The notes beneath the pieces are model-generated. The model made no database searches, had not been told where the DNA came from, and worked only from the letters and a program-made list of their open reading frames with translations. Shown here piece after piece: positions 32,701 to 41,811 of a DNA stretch of 64,000 nt. The DNA lies in contig OZ025256.1 of NCBI GenBank assembly GCA_964019135.1, positions 16,747,911 to 16,811,910 of the forward strand, given 5' to 3'. The DNA is from Arenicola marina. Lineage: Eukaryota; Annelida; Polychaeta; Arenicolidae. A program made the position numbers and the translations under genes. Position 1 is the stretch's first letter. Each line of letters opens with the position of its first letter.

Positions 32701-34327
32701 TCCCCCATAATTGACTTCTTTGAAGACACAAAATCGTCGAAACAGACGAGTACTACATGAATATAAAATATTTAGGTGTCACCCGCTTGGCAGTTAGCTA
32801 TCGTTTAAACAATTTAAGACTATTACCGCCACATGATTCCGATACACACTATATCTGCCGGAATGCTGTGTTATTTTCGTCCAGTTCGCCACGCTTTGTT
32901 AGAACGTTTCAATTAGTGCCATTGCAAACACTCACATCAAATAAACCGAATTTATCTGAAATACAGAAATGCTCGTTAAATTATGCCATTCGTGACGAAC
33001 CTAATGTTAAAGTGTGATTATTTGCCAGCGTCGAAACTACTGGTTCGATTTCGATGACATTTGGCATACATGATGCCAGTAATATGGGTACATATTCCAC
33101 CACATATGAGTCATCTACCTGCATTTATGTAATCTCAGCAAATTTTTCGGTAATGTCAAAATTGATCATCCAATAACTCGAAAACTATAAATGTGAGGTG
33201 AAATCTGAGGGCACAGAATGGGCATGGGCCACATGCGGAAAGCATTAGTCTCAAAATCTAAAATGTTCCTTTTTTGTCTGCGTTGAGGTCTACCACGACC
33301 TGGATTTTGACCCTGGATTTGACCTTGCCCTTAATCTTGACCTTGACCCTGGCCCTGGCCTTGGCGTTGACCTTGGCCTAGGCCTACGTATGACTCTTCT
33401 TCCTCGTAATCTTCGAATGCGTTAATTTCCGTCTGAATCATGATTTCATCGATCTGTGCCTCTGTCAGCCAGATGCAGTTGTCCAGACTGTCCTCTGTTT
33501 CATTCAGCATCTAAACAACGTACACGTGATTATGGCATCATGTCTCCCCTTCATATGAAAGTAACTTTTACATTGTTATATCACAGGGGCGGATCTAGGA
33601 ATTTGAAAACGGGGGGGAGGGGCTCTGAAACTTGAGACCGGGGGGTCCACGTGCCTTCAAATATCGTTCTTCCTCAAAAAAAGTCCACACCTCAGATGAT
33701 CTAAATTGTGCATTAAGCAATTCTTCCTCCAAGGGGGGGTGGGTCCGAACCCCCTGGATGGGCGCCAATCACTAAATACGGTTACTGAAGACTTACAAAC
33801 CATGACAGCTCCACCCTACTGATTCTCAGTAAAGTACAATGGCATTTAATTCCATTTAATTATATTTTCCACATGGCGTCACTACTCGCCAATACATCTT
33901 TTGACTACAAGAGCTAACAAAAACAAGTTGGGCCCCAAAGGACCTTTTTCGACACGACGACACGGCGATTTTTTAAATCGACATGCGACATGCACCTCTT
34001 CTTAAAATCGACATGCAACATTGGCTACCACCCCCTCCCCCTTCCCCCGCCCCACCCCCTCCCCCCTCAGGGGCCCTACAAGTCGACTTAGACAGTGTGA
34101 TGTCAATGTCGTACACTGTGGCGTCACGTGGTACTCACCCCAATGTCGTACCTGGTACCCGCGGTAGCCATCTTGAGTTTAAATAACTTCCTCTTCGTGC
34201 GTTCCCAGTCCTCGCATGGGATGCCGTGACAACGCAGCCAGTCCTCCCGGCTTCCGGATGCGGGATGCCATATCGGCCGTCCGGCCATCGAGTGTTCCTC
34301 ATCCTCATAGTCCCACATCGCACGGGC
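23670..34327 (-). CDS. Astacin-EGF-CUB-MAM metalloprotease, gene 2 (multi-exon, with in-frame stop in the pro-region)
   Basis: Secreted zinc endopeptidase of the astacin (M12A) family. Exon order on the minus strand: 34139-34327 and its duplicate 32072-32260, 31125-31443, 30634-30766, 30123-30195, 29372-29687, 28771-28902, 28307-28419, 27974-28101, 27457-27587, 26555-26767, 24805-25024, 24047-24248, 23670-23756. All phases agree. Domains: pro-region, furin site RRQKR, catalytic domain with HEIGHALGLWHE and Met-turn SVMHY, six-Cys EGF-like, CUB, Thr-rich linker, MAM, stop. All residues needed for zinc binding are present. The domain order recalls sea-urchin blastula proteases, with a MAM added. 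Oddities: a TAA at 31264-31266 in the pro-region, a duplicated 5' end, and no signal-peptide exon found. It is either a recently disabled gene or one with an alternative start not seen here. Confidence 0.88.
24047..24248 (-). CDS. Gene 2 exon: MAM domain, second half
   Basis: It contains EGTVCLQFSYHMYGRQVNTL and WIMSGDQGNQWRHASVSV, the third conserved Cys and the G.qG..W motif of MAM. Phase 2 start, phase 0 end. Confidence 0.93.
24805..25024 (-). CDS. Gene 2 exon: MAM domain, first half
   Basis: It reads VNWSCSFEPEVDLCGITQEF then DDQFDWTIMTGRTLSRGTGP and YYIYIEASYPR, typical MAM sequence with its first two Cys. It ends in phase 2 at GTATGT. Confidence 0.93.
25698..25796 (-). repeat. tRNA-derived SINE fragment (tail), in gene 2 intron
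   Basis: On the minus strand this matches the downstream part of the SINE at 43126-43410. Shared are GGGCATGTTTCA, CGTCCCGG.AGG.T, GCCCAATTTAGCC-like sequence and the AACACCAACATTTCAT end. The head with the pol III promoter is missing. Confidence 0.6.
25797..26395. repeat. 25-bp minisatellite in gene 2 intron
   Basis: About 24 units, 25 bases each, of AACGATGGCTGGATGAAACA plus a variable CTGCCC/TCTCC/TGTCC end. The period is not a multiple of three, so three units give a 25-residue protein period, and all minus-strand frames stay open. It sits between the Thr-rich and first MAM exons, directly next to the SINE fragment. Confidence 0.9.
26555..26767 (-). CDS. Gene 2 exon: Thr/Pro-rich linker
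   Basis: About 70 codons, over one third Thr, with TTTTTTARPTTRPTTQRTTQ and KPKTKPTLTPTSRPRT. Likely an O-glycosylated stalk between CUB and MAM. The donor GTAAGC at 26554-26549 gives phase 1, matching the MAM exon. Confidence 0.8.
26884..27430. repeat. AT-rich simple repeats (ATGACATCAATAAAA and ATGATATAATGATA types)
   Basis: It fills most of the intron between the last CUB exon and the Thr-rich exon. Units are short and irregular. No coding sequence. Confidence 0.75.
27457..27587 (-). CDS. Gene 2 exon: CUB domain, end
   Basis: After acceptor GACTTCAG it reads FCSYQRPDVTIRSESNEM then MVSFKTN...GFKFSFF, the final Cys and last strands of CUB. Phase 2 start, phase 1 end. Confidence 0.85.
27690..27755 (+). 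repeat. SINE fragment in gene 2 intron
   Basis: It matches part of the tRNA-headed SINE at 41036-41215, including AGAGTAGGGGGTTAC.CCCGG and CATGGCTC. Only this internal part is present. Confidence 0.6.
27974..28101 (-). CDS. Gene 2 exon: CUB domain, middle
   Basis: It encodes APVDHHVVFRFEDEFGLPC then CDHWVEVRYSM, the F.F..F.L......CD.v.v region of CUB. Phase 0 start, phase 2 end. Confidence 0.82.
28307..28419 (-). CDS. Gene 2 exon: CUB domain, first part
   Basis: It starts AVCGGEVNATS and contains SPGYDNPGFYNGRPECSWLI, the first Cys pair of a CUB domain with its SPGYP-like signature. It ends in phase 0 at GTGAGT. Confidence 0.88.
28771..28902 (-). CDS. Gene 2 exon: EGF-like domain
   Basis: DTCPTPLLKACLRNGYQDPN then DCSRCKCPDGFSGKYC gives six Cys in EGF spacing with the GFSGKYC end. 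This follows the protease domain directly, as in many astacins. The EGF-like module is encoded by one exon, flanked by phase 1 introns. Confidence 0.9.
29372..29687 (-). CDS. Gene 2 exon: zinc-binding site and Met-turn
   Basis: It encodes FGTPVHEIGHALGLWHEQQR, the HExxHxxGxxHE zinc-binding and catalytic motif with Glu as general base. Then comes GSVMHYGPYA, the Met-turn with the fifth ligand Tyr, and NLAYCA at the domain end. All expected catalytic residues are present. It ends in phase 1. Confidence 0.95.
30123..30195 (-). CDS. Gene 2 exon: astacin catalytic domain, middle
   Basis: A 73-base exon encodes CHSWIGRIRTIPQDLNLQYG followed by CIHD, equivalent to the C.S.vG...Q.l.l..gC segment before the zinc site. 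It ends in phase 0 at GTAAGT. Confidence 0.85.
30634..30766 (-). CDS. Gene 2 exon: astacin catalytic domain, N-terminal lobe
   Basis: Acceptor TTTTTAG; the sequence TDEQEIIRGAFRHWQAQTC then VRFQEL is the classical astacin helix and first Cys. The donor is placed at GTCAGC (30633-30628) because phase 2 then joins correctly to CHSWIGR. This donor is weak and is the least certain junction. Confidence 0.8.
31125..31443 (-). CDS. Gene 2 exon: pro-region, furin site, start of protease domain
   Basis: It begins MLNETEDSLDNCIWLTEAQ after an AG acceptor and ends in phase 1 at GTAAGT (31124-31119). It holds the Gly-Gln repeat, then RPQRRQKR followed by NILDFETNAFRMWPMPI: a furin-type cleavage site and the mature astacin N-terminus. 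Codon 60 is TAA (31266-31264) where gene 1 has CAA; the frame on both sides of it is intact. Confidence 0.83.
31517..31703. repeat. MITE-like element, CAGGGGCGGATC family, in gene 2 intron
   Basis: Same family and position as 275-393 in gene 1, but longer by a segment of about 60 bases. Duplicated at 33584-33770. The insertion predates the split of the two astacin genes. Confidence 0.55.
31862..32008. repeat. GGGCCC-ended element, gene 2 intron
   Basis: Shorter orthologue of 555-730, with fewer TGTCG-type subrepeats. Duplicated at about 33929-34075. Confidence 0.55.
32072..32260 (-). CDS. Gene 2 pro-region exon, inner copy
   Basis: Acceptor CAG (32263-32261) and donor GTGAGT (32071-32066) frame 63 codons beginning ARAMWDYEDEEHSM. 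Phase 0 on both sides. It is the copy next to an intact downstream exon. Confidence 0.75.
33002..33215. repeat. Foldback left-arm fragment in duplication copy 1
   Basis: The first 214 bases of the foldback arm, cut off by the duplication junction. Confidence 0.8.
33216..33510 (-). pseudogene. Gene 2 pro-region/catalytic-start exon, truncated duplicate
   Basis: Copy of exon 31125-31443 that ends at the duplication junction after MWPMPI, without its last 24 bases and its GTAAGT donor. It carries the same TAA (33331-33333). It cannot be spliced normally. Confidence 0.75.
33584..33770. repeat. MITE-like element, CAGGGGCGGATC family, duplicate
   Basis: Copy of 31517-31703 in the second unit of the tandem duplication. 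Confidence 0.55.
33929..34075. repeat. GGGCCC-ended element, duplicate
   Basis: Second-unit copy of 31862-32008. Confidence 0.55.
34139..34327 (-). CDS. Gene 2 pro-region exon, outer duplicate copy
   Basis: Identical in translation to 32072-32260 and about 90% identical to gene 1 exon 2. It lies in the outer copy of the 2067-bp duplication. If both copies were spliced, the protein would repeat these 63 residues in frame, since the exon is phase 0 at both ends. Confidence 0.6.
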
Positions 34328-35068
34328 CTGAAAAGGAAGGAATTCGGTGGGTTAGGGCGCTTTTGTGTACACAAGAGCTATATTGGGCTAAGGAATCTGC
34401 CGGCACGATTAAGAATAAATGGATAAAAGGGCGGGCGATTCGAAATTTGTTGTGTGAAGAAAGGTTGACATGTCATGGAACATCGAGTCTGTGGACGGAT
34501 ATCAACAACATCTATGGAGTTAAAGAGATACTGGATTTGGCGGTGAGTGTTGCTTCGTTTGTTCTACATAGCTGTTGTTAGACGGCAACCCAAGGCGTTC
34601 AGTGGTAAAATACTTGGTTGACTCAGTGGCTGTAGACTGGCTCTGTCATATTGTTGCTCGTCCTACAGCCACAAAACTGGGGCTAGATTTGACCCACCTC
34701 TAAACAACTATGTATACATAGACGCTTCAGAGAATCCTGGATCCCTCAATGTAATTAACCGTACATTTCCCCCATAATTGACTTCTTTGAAGACACAAAA
34801 TCGTCGAAACAGACGAGTACTACATGAATATAAAATATTTAGGTGTCACCCGCTTGGCAGTTAGCTATCGTTTAAACAATTTAAGACTATTACCGCCACA
34901 TGATTCCGATACACACTATATCTGCCGGAATGCTGTGTTATTTTCGTCCAGTTCGCCACGCTTTGTTAGAACGTTTCAATTAGTGCCATTGCAAACACTC
35001 ACATCAAATAAACCGAATTTATCTGAAATACAGAAATGCTCGTTAAATTATGCCATTCGTGACGAACC

Positions 35069-37357
35069 TAATGTTAAAGTGTGATTATTTGCCAGCGTCG
35101 AAACTACTGGTTCGATTTCGATGACATTTGGCATACATGATGCCAGTAATATGGGTACATATTCCACCACATATGAGTCATCTACCTGCATTTATGTAAT
35201 CTCAGCAAATTTTTCGGTAATGTCAAAATTGATCATCCAATAACTCGAAAACTATAAATGTGAGGTGAAATCTGAGGGCACATTTCTTTTGCGCCTGTTT
35301 CTGAAGAATAGTCTGAAACAAACCGCAAATCTCTAGACCAAATATTAACGAAGTTACGCGGGAAAACAGGTTTTGTAACCTTGACCTTAATGTGACCTTG
35401 ATCTTGGCAGCGTGACCTTGGTCAATATCATATTTTACGCCCAAATACTAATGTCATTTCTCACGCAAGGTGTCCTTTGTCTGACATGTCCCCTTCATGG
35501 AGAAATTAAGGAGGCTTGATTCCCGCCAAAATGCCCCCATAGGGTCCCATGTTAAACTTTGGGAATTTTTTGCAGAAGAACTATGCGAACGATTTTCAAA
35601 ATTGAAACACCGTATACAAGGTACTTATGAGCCCAATACGTGAATTAATTTTGAGCGTCATTAAGTAAAAACGCGGAACGCTATAGCGATTTTGCCGATG
35701 TTGGGTCCTATCTATCAATGGTTAAGCGAATTTCGAAAAATTCCTGTGACCTTCACCTTTGACCTACATGGCCCATCTACGAACTTAGCCTGACGGTGGG
35801 CCGTGGCATTGTCTGTGCAGAAGGGGGAGTCGATATCTCAAACTTTATAAAAAAATAAAAAAAATCGAAAATATCTAATTTGCAAGTGCACGTAGCGCGA
35901 AAACTTTTCATCCCACGTCAAATCTGATGTCAGTAACGCGAAAGATTTTGAGGAGCTGAGTATTTTGACACGAATTGCGGCTCTCTAGCTGCAATATTAA
36001 GAAAGCTAGAGTGGAAAATGTGTTTTGGACGTATGACGTCATCGTGACGTCGACCTTTGACCTACATGGCCCATCTACGAACTTAGCCTGACGATTGCCT
36101 TTCCGCATCTTTCTATGAATTTGAAAATCGATATCTTAAGGTATTCGAAAGATAATGCCCCGCGTTACAAACAGACAGACAGACTCACAAACCGAACACA
36201 CCGACATAAGACGAAAATTGAAAATTTTCGTCTTAACAAACCGAACACACCGACATAAGACGAAAATTGAAATTTTTCGTCTTAAAAAACGGAACACACC
36301 GACATAAGACGAAAATTGAAAATTTTCGTCTTAACGAACGAAGTAATAGATGCCGTAAAATCAGAGATTTTACGTCATAATGACTGACGGCGTGCCATGC
36401 CAACGTCATGAAATGGGCCTTAACATAGTCGAATTGGTCCCATAACCCAAAGTTTCGTCTTCCTCCTCAAGCTTTGCTTGACCGTCTAGTTAAGACGAAC
36501 ATTTTCAATTTTCGTATTATGTCGGTGTGTTCGGTTTGTGTGTCTGTCTATTTGTAACGTAACGCATTATCTTTCGAATGCCTAAAGATATCGACTTCAA
36601 AATTCACAAGGAGATGCGGAATGGCTAATTTCGACGATGAGCCCTGTAGGTCAAAGGCTAAGGTCACAGGAATTTTTCGAAATTCGCTTAACCATTGAAA
36701 GATAGGACCAAAAATCGGAAAAATATATATCGCTATAACGTTCGCAGTTTTCATTCAACCACGCTGAACATTATTTCACGTATTGGGCCCATTAGTACCT
36801 TCTATACCGTCTTTCATTTGTGCAAATCGCCCAAACAGTTTTCCTGCTAGAAATTCCCAAAGTTTAACATGGGACCCTATGAGAGCATTTGGGCGGGAAT
36901 CAGACCTCCTTAATTTCTCCATGAAGGGGACATGTCAGACAAACGACACCTTGCGTGAGAGATGACATTAGTATATGGGCTTAAAAATATTATATTGACC
37001 AAGGTCGCGCTTCCAAGGTCAAAGTCACAGCAAGGTCAAGGTCACGAAATAGGTTTTCCCGCGTAACTCCGTTAATATCGGGTCTAGAGATTCGCGATTT
37101 GTTTCAGAGTATTCTTCAGAGAGATGTGCAAAAGTAATGTGCCCTCAGATTTCACCTCACATTTATAGTTTTCGAGTTATTTGATGATCAACTTTGATAT
37201 TGCCGAAAGTGCAACAAATTTGCTGTGACTAAATAAATGCAGGTAGATGACTCATATGTGGTGGAATACGTACCCATATTACTGACATCATGTATGCCAA
37301 ATGCCATAAAAATCGAATCAGTGGTTTCGACGCTGGCAAATAATCACACTTTAACGT
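35069..37357. mobile_element. Foldback element with very long inverted arms
   Basis: The left arm (from TAATGTTAAAGTGTGATTAT) and the right arm (ending ATAATCACACTTTAACGT) are inverted copies over most of roughly 0.8-1 kb each, with moderate divergence. The arms meet around a central region at 36192-36500. No transposase frame is seen, so it is non-autonomous. Gene 1 lacks it at the orthologous intron site, which marks the left boundary (35069; in the duplicate, 33002). The left arm contains a direct repeat of a block with CTTTGACCTACATGGCCCAT (about 35755 and 36055). Confidence 0.78.
36192..36338. repeat. Three 49-bp units each holding a perfect or near-perfect hairpin
   Basis: Each unit has CCGAACACACCGACAT followed by the palindrome AAGACGAAAATT/AATTTTCGTCTT. 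Unit starts are 36192, 36241 and 36290. An inverted partial unit lies at about 36494-36540, so the centre of the foldback element can form several nested hairpins. Confidence 0.85.
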
Positions 37358-37384
37358 GGCCAATCCCATTATAAAGCCTCGATT

Positions 37385-37511
37385 CGCCAAATGACTGACG
37401 GCGTGCCATGCCAACGTCATGAAATGGGTCTTAACATAGTCGAATTGGTCCCATAACCACAATTTTCGTCTTCCTTCTAAAGCTTTGCTTGACCGTCTAG
37501 TCTGTCTGTGT

Positions 37512-37548
<37 letters not shown>

Positions 37549-38460
37549 CTCTGTAGGTCGCAAAACGCAACATTTTGTTCTGTAACTTTACCCATTGATA
37601 GGTATTCGACATATCTCGGTCAAGTTCGTTAGCGGGGTATGTATGTCAAAGGTCAAGGTCACAGGAATTTTTTGTTTGTTCCTTAACCATTGGGAGAAAG
37701 GACCAAAAATCGGAAAAGTCGCTTTAACGTTCACATTGTTCATTTAATGACGCTGTACATTATGTCACGTATTGAGCCCGTCGGTAACTTGTATCACGTC
37801 TTTGAATTTTGCAAATCGCCTAATTAGTTTGTTTGCAAAAAAATGCTAAACTTTAACATAAGACTCTACGAGAGCTATTAACTATTAAGAACAGCTGGTC
37901 GATCTCCATGATGTGTCGCCGGAGACTCGTCACTTGGCTAATCGAGATGTCAACACAGCGCGGCTGACTGATCTTATTATAACAACATTACAGTGAGACT
38001 CGCTGTCGCGAGCGGTGCCCGTTATCGCGGTTCCAGTGTAGGTATACTGTTGTGGGGGGCCCGCCGGGCGCGGGAGGGGTGGTTGAAGGTGGTCTAGGGT
38101 GGTGGGATGATTCAGTTGGTTGCTATGAAAAGGTGCATGGTAGGGATGTAGAAACTAGAAATGCAGACCGAAATTAAATAAACGGGCAGTTTGGTTTTAG
38201 CTGTCCACCGAGCGAGGTCGTTGAGCTCGGGGGCGAAACTAAAGAGTGACTTTTACTTCTGGGATGGGGCCAACAATTGAGAGGATGCCCACTATAGCGA
38301 CAGTTTTAGAGCTGCCGGATCTGAAGGGTCAATATGGATATGAGGTATCAAATATAGATCTGAGGGGTCAATCTGGATCTAAGGTGTCAAATCTGGATCT
38401 GAGGGGCCAAATATGTCACAAATAAAGTCACAGTCAAGTCAATTTGATCCCGTGGAAACA
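37385..38460. repeat. Half element related to the foldback family
   Basis: Its start (37389-37502) repeats the block at 36378-36493 in direct orientation. It then has a (TG)n run (37507-37545) and sequence parallel to the right arm (CTTAACCATTG, GGACCAAAAATCGG, TTCCCAAAGTTTAACATG-like). It ends with GGATCTGAGGGG repeats shared with 2860-3600 in inverse. Confidence 0.6.
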
Positions 38461-39740
38461 AACCCATCCGTTGTGGCCGCATGTGCCGCCGAGTGAGTCG
38501 CCCGCAAGATGCCTCCAGTTTGCAATCGTGCAGAGCGTTCTCCCTGAGTTTTGCCGTTGAGGTACACATTCGTGCCAAAACATACTCACTTTGGAGCGTT
38601 TGCTTATGTTTAATTTGGCTGATGTAGTCGTATCGCTGTGTCCAGTATGTTTATGAGAAGAAATTGTCTATAGGCGACGGGATTTGGAAGGTGGGTGTGA
38701 GACGAGGGAGTCGCGGCAGAGTTAGAGTTAACACCAATAAGTTGAGGCTGACTAGGGTTGGAACAAATGAGATCTCCTTGAAACGAGAGTCCCCCCCCAC
38801 CCCCACCAACTCTCTCCCACACACAGACACACAGACACACAGACACACACACACAGACACCGGCTTTAGGACATGGCTCCTCTTTTAACACGTTAAGATC
38901 ACTCACATTAAGCCACGTGACTGAGTTCACTCCAGGTGACCACTCCACAAGTGCCACTCTAGCTGTTGGAGCTTTGCCACTCCTACGAGTCATAATCACG
39001 AATTAATCGTATTAACCCTTAATAGCCATCATACACCCGTAACACTGTTTAAACCAATAAGCATATTAGCTGTCATGACTACTTACAAACTGTCACTACA
39101 TGTATCTGCAAGCAGCGTTCCGTACGCTAAAGACAACAGTAATGAACGTACCAGTCCCAGGAAGTGGCTCGGTCAAACCCTGCTCTGCTAACGACTGGCC
39201 ACCTTTATATATCAGTACACACAAAAAATGCTTCAACACATAAGTAGAACATGAAAAAAAAAAACGTATCACACAAAGGGTAAACGGTTGGATTCAATTT
39301 TAATGACCCGCCCCCCCCCCCCCCCCCCATCCTTAGACCCGCCTTCCCAAAAACAAATCTGGGAATCATATGGCGTCAATCTTTTACGCTAAATCATTTA
39401 GTTCGTCAATTTATTCATTTACAATGCACACAGAACAGAAGGGTCGTCAGTTTTGTGGCGCTGGTGAACGTGGGTTGTTCTATATATCAAAGCAATCACT
39501 TCCTTCCCCTTACGCCACTGGCGCAGTTGGGGATTGTTTTTGTCTGGAGAGGCAAAACATTGCGCCCTCGAAAAGAGGCTTCTTTAAATATTGGTCATAG
39601 GCCTGTAACCCAAGTATTTTACACTACGTGAATCATGTCTATTTGTCGCTTGTTATACTTTTATTTCAAGCATATCTTAATTCTAATTCAATAATAAACC
39701 AAATTCACAAGTCTCCCATAAATATATCCATAGAATATGG
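38461..39740. other. No gene seen
   Basis: It contains a (CA)n run at about 38818-38855, a poly-C run at 39310-39328 and otherwise unremarkable sequence. Short frames here show no domains. Confidence 0.35.
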
Positions 39741-40110
39741 GATTAGTGCTGAAATCAACCCATCTCGCAACAGAAGGCAATGCATATGCATGTTCTTGCG
39801 CAAATCACAGTCAATTTCAACCTGTGCGGTGACAAATCGACAAGTAGTACCCAGTCGCACAGTGCGAGATGGGTTTATCTCGGTCCCGGTGTCACAATCG
39901 GCCGCAGCTAAGTGATACCCGGAAAAGAAAAGAATCAACAAAAGATATCAGTGTACGTCACCGTACTGATGCGCATGCGTAGTACACCAGACACTCACAT
40001 GGTGTCATCCCGTAATTTGTCTGTGAACACGTAGTTCGTCATAACGTCTCCAGGGTTTGAGTCTCGTTCTCCGCTGAGCCCTTGGTCATCTCGTTCGCCG
40101 CCAGGGGGAG
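39741..40110. repeat. Dispersed repeat block, with an internal inverted repeat
   Basis: AATCAACCCATCTCGC (about 39758) and GCGAGATGGGTTTATCTC (39864-39881) form an inverted repeat of about 140 bp span. A lone GCGAGATTGGTTTATCTC is at about 45733-45750. The block as a whole parallels 17735-18470. Confidence 0.55.
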
Positions 40111-40302
40111 GCATGGTCGCTTGGGGGAGGCATGGCCGAGACACCTACCCAGGCGCCGTCTCCCAGCGAAGTCTCGCTCTCGCTGGTATCCCCACGTGGG
40201 GGGGGGGGGGGGGGCACTACATTAGTACAGTGGTGGGGTGTGACGCCAATACCAAAGAAGGCATATGGAAAGAAAGAAAAGTGCGAGATTTTGTGGTCAT
40301 TT

Positions 40303-40504
40303 CAGGGGCGGGGCTAGGAGTTTGCTGGTGGTGGGAGGGGGGGGTTGCACTTTGAAAATTTGCGACCGGGGGTTAATGCTCTCTAAAAACTTGCGACCGG
40401 GGGGTGGGGGTGCTCGTAGAACAGTGTATGCTCAAGTTCCCAAGGGGGGGGGGGGCGGGTTGCAATCCCCCTACCCCCCCCCCCCCTCGCTTGATCCGCC
40501 TCTG
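40303..40504. repeat. MITE-like element, CAGGGGCGG family
   Basis: Starts CAGGGGCGGGGCTAGG and ends CTTGATCCGCCTCTG, an inverted end. Interior rich in G and C runs. Confidence 0.6.
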
Positions 40505-41029
40505 CATTTTGCGGCCCCAGGCATACATTATAGACACTGACATTCGTTGCAAGGTATACGGAGGTTAATAATTTCAACACTTTCGATTTCAACAGAAATA
40601 TACAGTCAACAGCAGCAATTTTGACCAAAAAAACGTCAGTCTCAGATGGGCACATCGAGAGGAATTGCAGATTTATGCTCTGAGGATTGAGAGGAAAAGG
40701 CCGAAAAAGGGTGTGATTTGGGCGGCAGGTACCCCGTGGTACGAGTACTCCAAGAACAAAATTTATCAAAATAAGGGAAATTACACTTTGACATTTGGTC
40801 ATTTTGCCCATTTTTCATGTGAAATGAGATGTGCCCATACAGCATGAGAAACAGTGGAAATGTTTCAGGTTGGAATCATTTATTGAGCTCTGAAACAACT
40901 GAAAAAGAGATGTTTATAGATACGTCTTTTGTCGGATTGCTACAGGGAGGGGCGCTTTAAAATGACGTCCTTGTGTTTTCTACGTCTTCAAACAGGCCAT
41001 TTTGGTCATTAGCGCTCAATAAATCCATG
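40505..41029. other. No gene seen
   Basis: Plain sequence; the minus-strand frame at 40383-40811 overlaps the MITE and is not supported. Confidence 0.35.
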
Positions 41030-41215
41030 GGGGCCGCTTCGATAGCTCAGTCGGTTAGAGCGCTAGCGTTCAGCGCTCTTGCAACATGAGAGCCTAACGG
41101 CACATGGGTCGGTGGTTTGACCCCCGCTGTGGTCATGTCTGTGGGGTCGAAGGATAAAGATCGCATGTCCTTCTTCGCAAAGAGTAGGGGGTTACCCCCG
41201 GGGACATGGCTCCAC
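41030..41215 (+). repeat. tRNA-derived SINE (family 1)
   Basis: A box-like TAGCTCAGTCGGTTAG at 41043-41058 and B box-like GGTTTGACCCC at about 41114-41124 mark a tRNA-like head with extra sequence between them. The body contains AGAGTAGGGGGTTACCCCCG, also present at 27690-27755. The head does not fold into a normal tRNA by eye. Confidence 0.65.
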
Positions 41216-41509
41216 TATCCCTTCCTTCTCCCATTGACACTATATGACTCAAAATGGTTAAAGCTTCCTGAATATACAACCAAACCAGATAGCTATGAAA
41301 ATGTATACATTACTTTAAAAGTTAACACAGAAACGGATCAGACAATGCCTTCATGTAATTTCTACCAAACAATCTCAGTTACATTATTCAGAGACAAAAA
41401 TGCGCAATAAGTAACTTTGACTACTTACGATTCTCACGCCACGAGAAGCCTAACCATTCCAAAAGTTAACATGTCATCTAACCTCATATCCGCCTAATGT
41501 CTATCAGAG

Positions 41510-41710
41510 TTAACTTAATTTAAGTTAACTTAATTTGACCTAATGTCCTTTAACCTCATGTCCCATAACCTCATATCATTTAACCTCATGTCACCTAACC
41601 TCGTATCATTTAACCTCATATCATTTAACCTCATATCATCTAAACTCTTATCATTTAACCACATATCATCTAGCCTTATATCATCTAACCTCATATCCAC
41701 CCCACGTTTA
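41510..41710. repeat. 15-bp minisatellite (ATTTAACCTCATATC type)
   Basis: About twelve units, 15 bases or its multiples, with T/G substitutions. The start has the palindrome-like TTAACTTAATTTAAGTTAAC. Because 15 is a multiple of three it gives repetitive frames on both strands. Confidence 0.85.
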
Positions 41711-41811
41711 ACCACTCCTGGCAAAACATCTACCGCTTAACCAAGGGTAAAGGATGCCGCCTTCTTTCACGTTAACCTCCTGCCAAGACAAACCTAGCGC
41801 CATCATTATGC

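Larger units (their letters stand above)
31149..33215. repeat. 2067-bp tandem duplication, copy 1
   Basis: Copy 1 runs from within the pro-region exon of gene 2 (31149) to within the left arm of the foldback element (33215). One base differs from copy 2 in my reading (C at 32290, G at 34357). Confidence 0.92.
33216..35282. repeat. 2067-bp tandem duplication, copy 2
   Basis: Head-to-tail copy of 31149-33215, offset exactly 2067. Beyond 35282 the foldback arm continues, while copy 1 is interrupted at that point, so the event postdates the foldback insertion. Confidence 0.92.

Noticed and set aside
36192-36338. Three evenly spaced palindromic repeats as a possible CRISPR-like array
   Set aside because: The units are contiguous copies with no unique spacers, lie in an animal transposon, and have no cas genes near.
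39705-39941. Possible signal-peptide exon for astacin gene 2 (minus strand, MLILFFSGYHLAAAD)
   Set aside because: A hydrophobic start is present, but it lies in a dispersed repeat block and has no donor in the needed phase 0.
41036-41130. Functional tRNA gene
   Set aside because: A and B box-like sequences are present, but the spacing is too large and stems do not pair by eye; the body matches a SINE fragment elsewhere.
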